In this document: piece after piece, positions 5,350 through 5,375 of the stretch
How the letters are laid out: the number at the start of each line of letters is the position of its first letter
Position numbering within the stretch: the first letter of the stretch is position 1
Source of the DNA: Alphaproteobacteria bacterium
Lineage (GTDB): Bacteria; Pseudomonadota; Alphaproteobacteria; UBA8366
Assembly (NCBI GenBank): GCA_030743445.1
Contig: JASLSL010000246.1
Coordinates: forward strand, 1 to 5,375
DNA length: 5,375 nt
Reading direction: 5' to 3'
Made by a program: the position numbers and the translations under genes
Notes under the pieces: model-generated
What the model was told of the DNA's origin: nothing
Seen by the model: only the letters and a program-made list of their open reading frames with translations
Databases searched by the model: none

Positions 5350-5375
5350 CGACGGGGTGACCATCCGCACCGGTT

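Overview
The window is GC-rich, with a strong G/C bias at third codon positions, densely packed genes and long spurious open frames antisense to the real ones. A eukaryotic-type NADP isocitrate dehydrogenase, a MoxR ATPase paired with a CoxE-like VWA protein, and a class II (c'-type) cytochrome c together suggest an alphaproteobacterium, most likely a Rhodospirillales relative. This placement is inferred from gene content and has not been tested phylogenetically.

Layout. Positions 1-306 (+) hold the C-terminal end of a protein with a cyclic-nucleotide-binding domain; its start lies outside the window. After an 81-bp gap comes a tight three-gene + strand cluster. It consists of a MoxR-family AAA+ ATPase (388-1239), a VWA/CoxE-like protein 11 bp downstream (1251-2432), and a small four-cysteine lipoprotein whose GTG start overlaps the VWA stop codon (2429-2746). 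Convergent to it, with only 5 bp between stop codons, is icd on the minus strand (2752-3969). Upstream of icd on the same strand is a LOG/TIGR00730-family nucleoside monophosphate phosphoribohydrolase (4082-4666). A roughly 190-bp divergent intergenic region follows. It holds several small dyads, the clearest being a perfect 16-bp palindrome-like element at 4736-4751. The last gene (4858-5349, +) encodes an exported class II cytochrome c.

How the genes work together. The MoxR ATPase and VWA protein form the familiar AAA+/MIDAS pair thought to remodel or mature a client protein or metal centre, as CoxD/CoxE do for CO dehydrogenase. No CO dehydrogenase genes are visible here, so the client is unknown. 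The lipoprotein is translationally coupled to the VWA gene and is the least explained member of the cluster. icd and the LOG-family gene are housekeeping metabolism. The cytochrome is a periplasmic electron carrier or gas-binding protein. I see no tRNA, rRNA, CRISPR array, insertion sequence or phage feature. The window looks like an ordinary chromosomal region; the VWA-lipoprotein coupling and the intergenic palindrome are the points most worth a second look.
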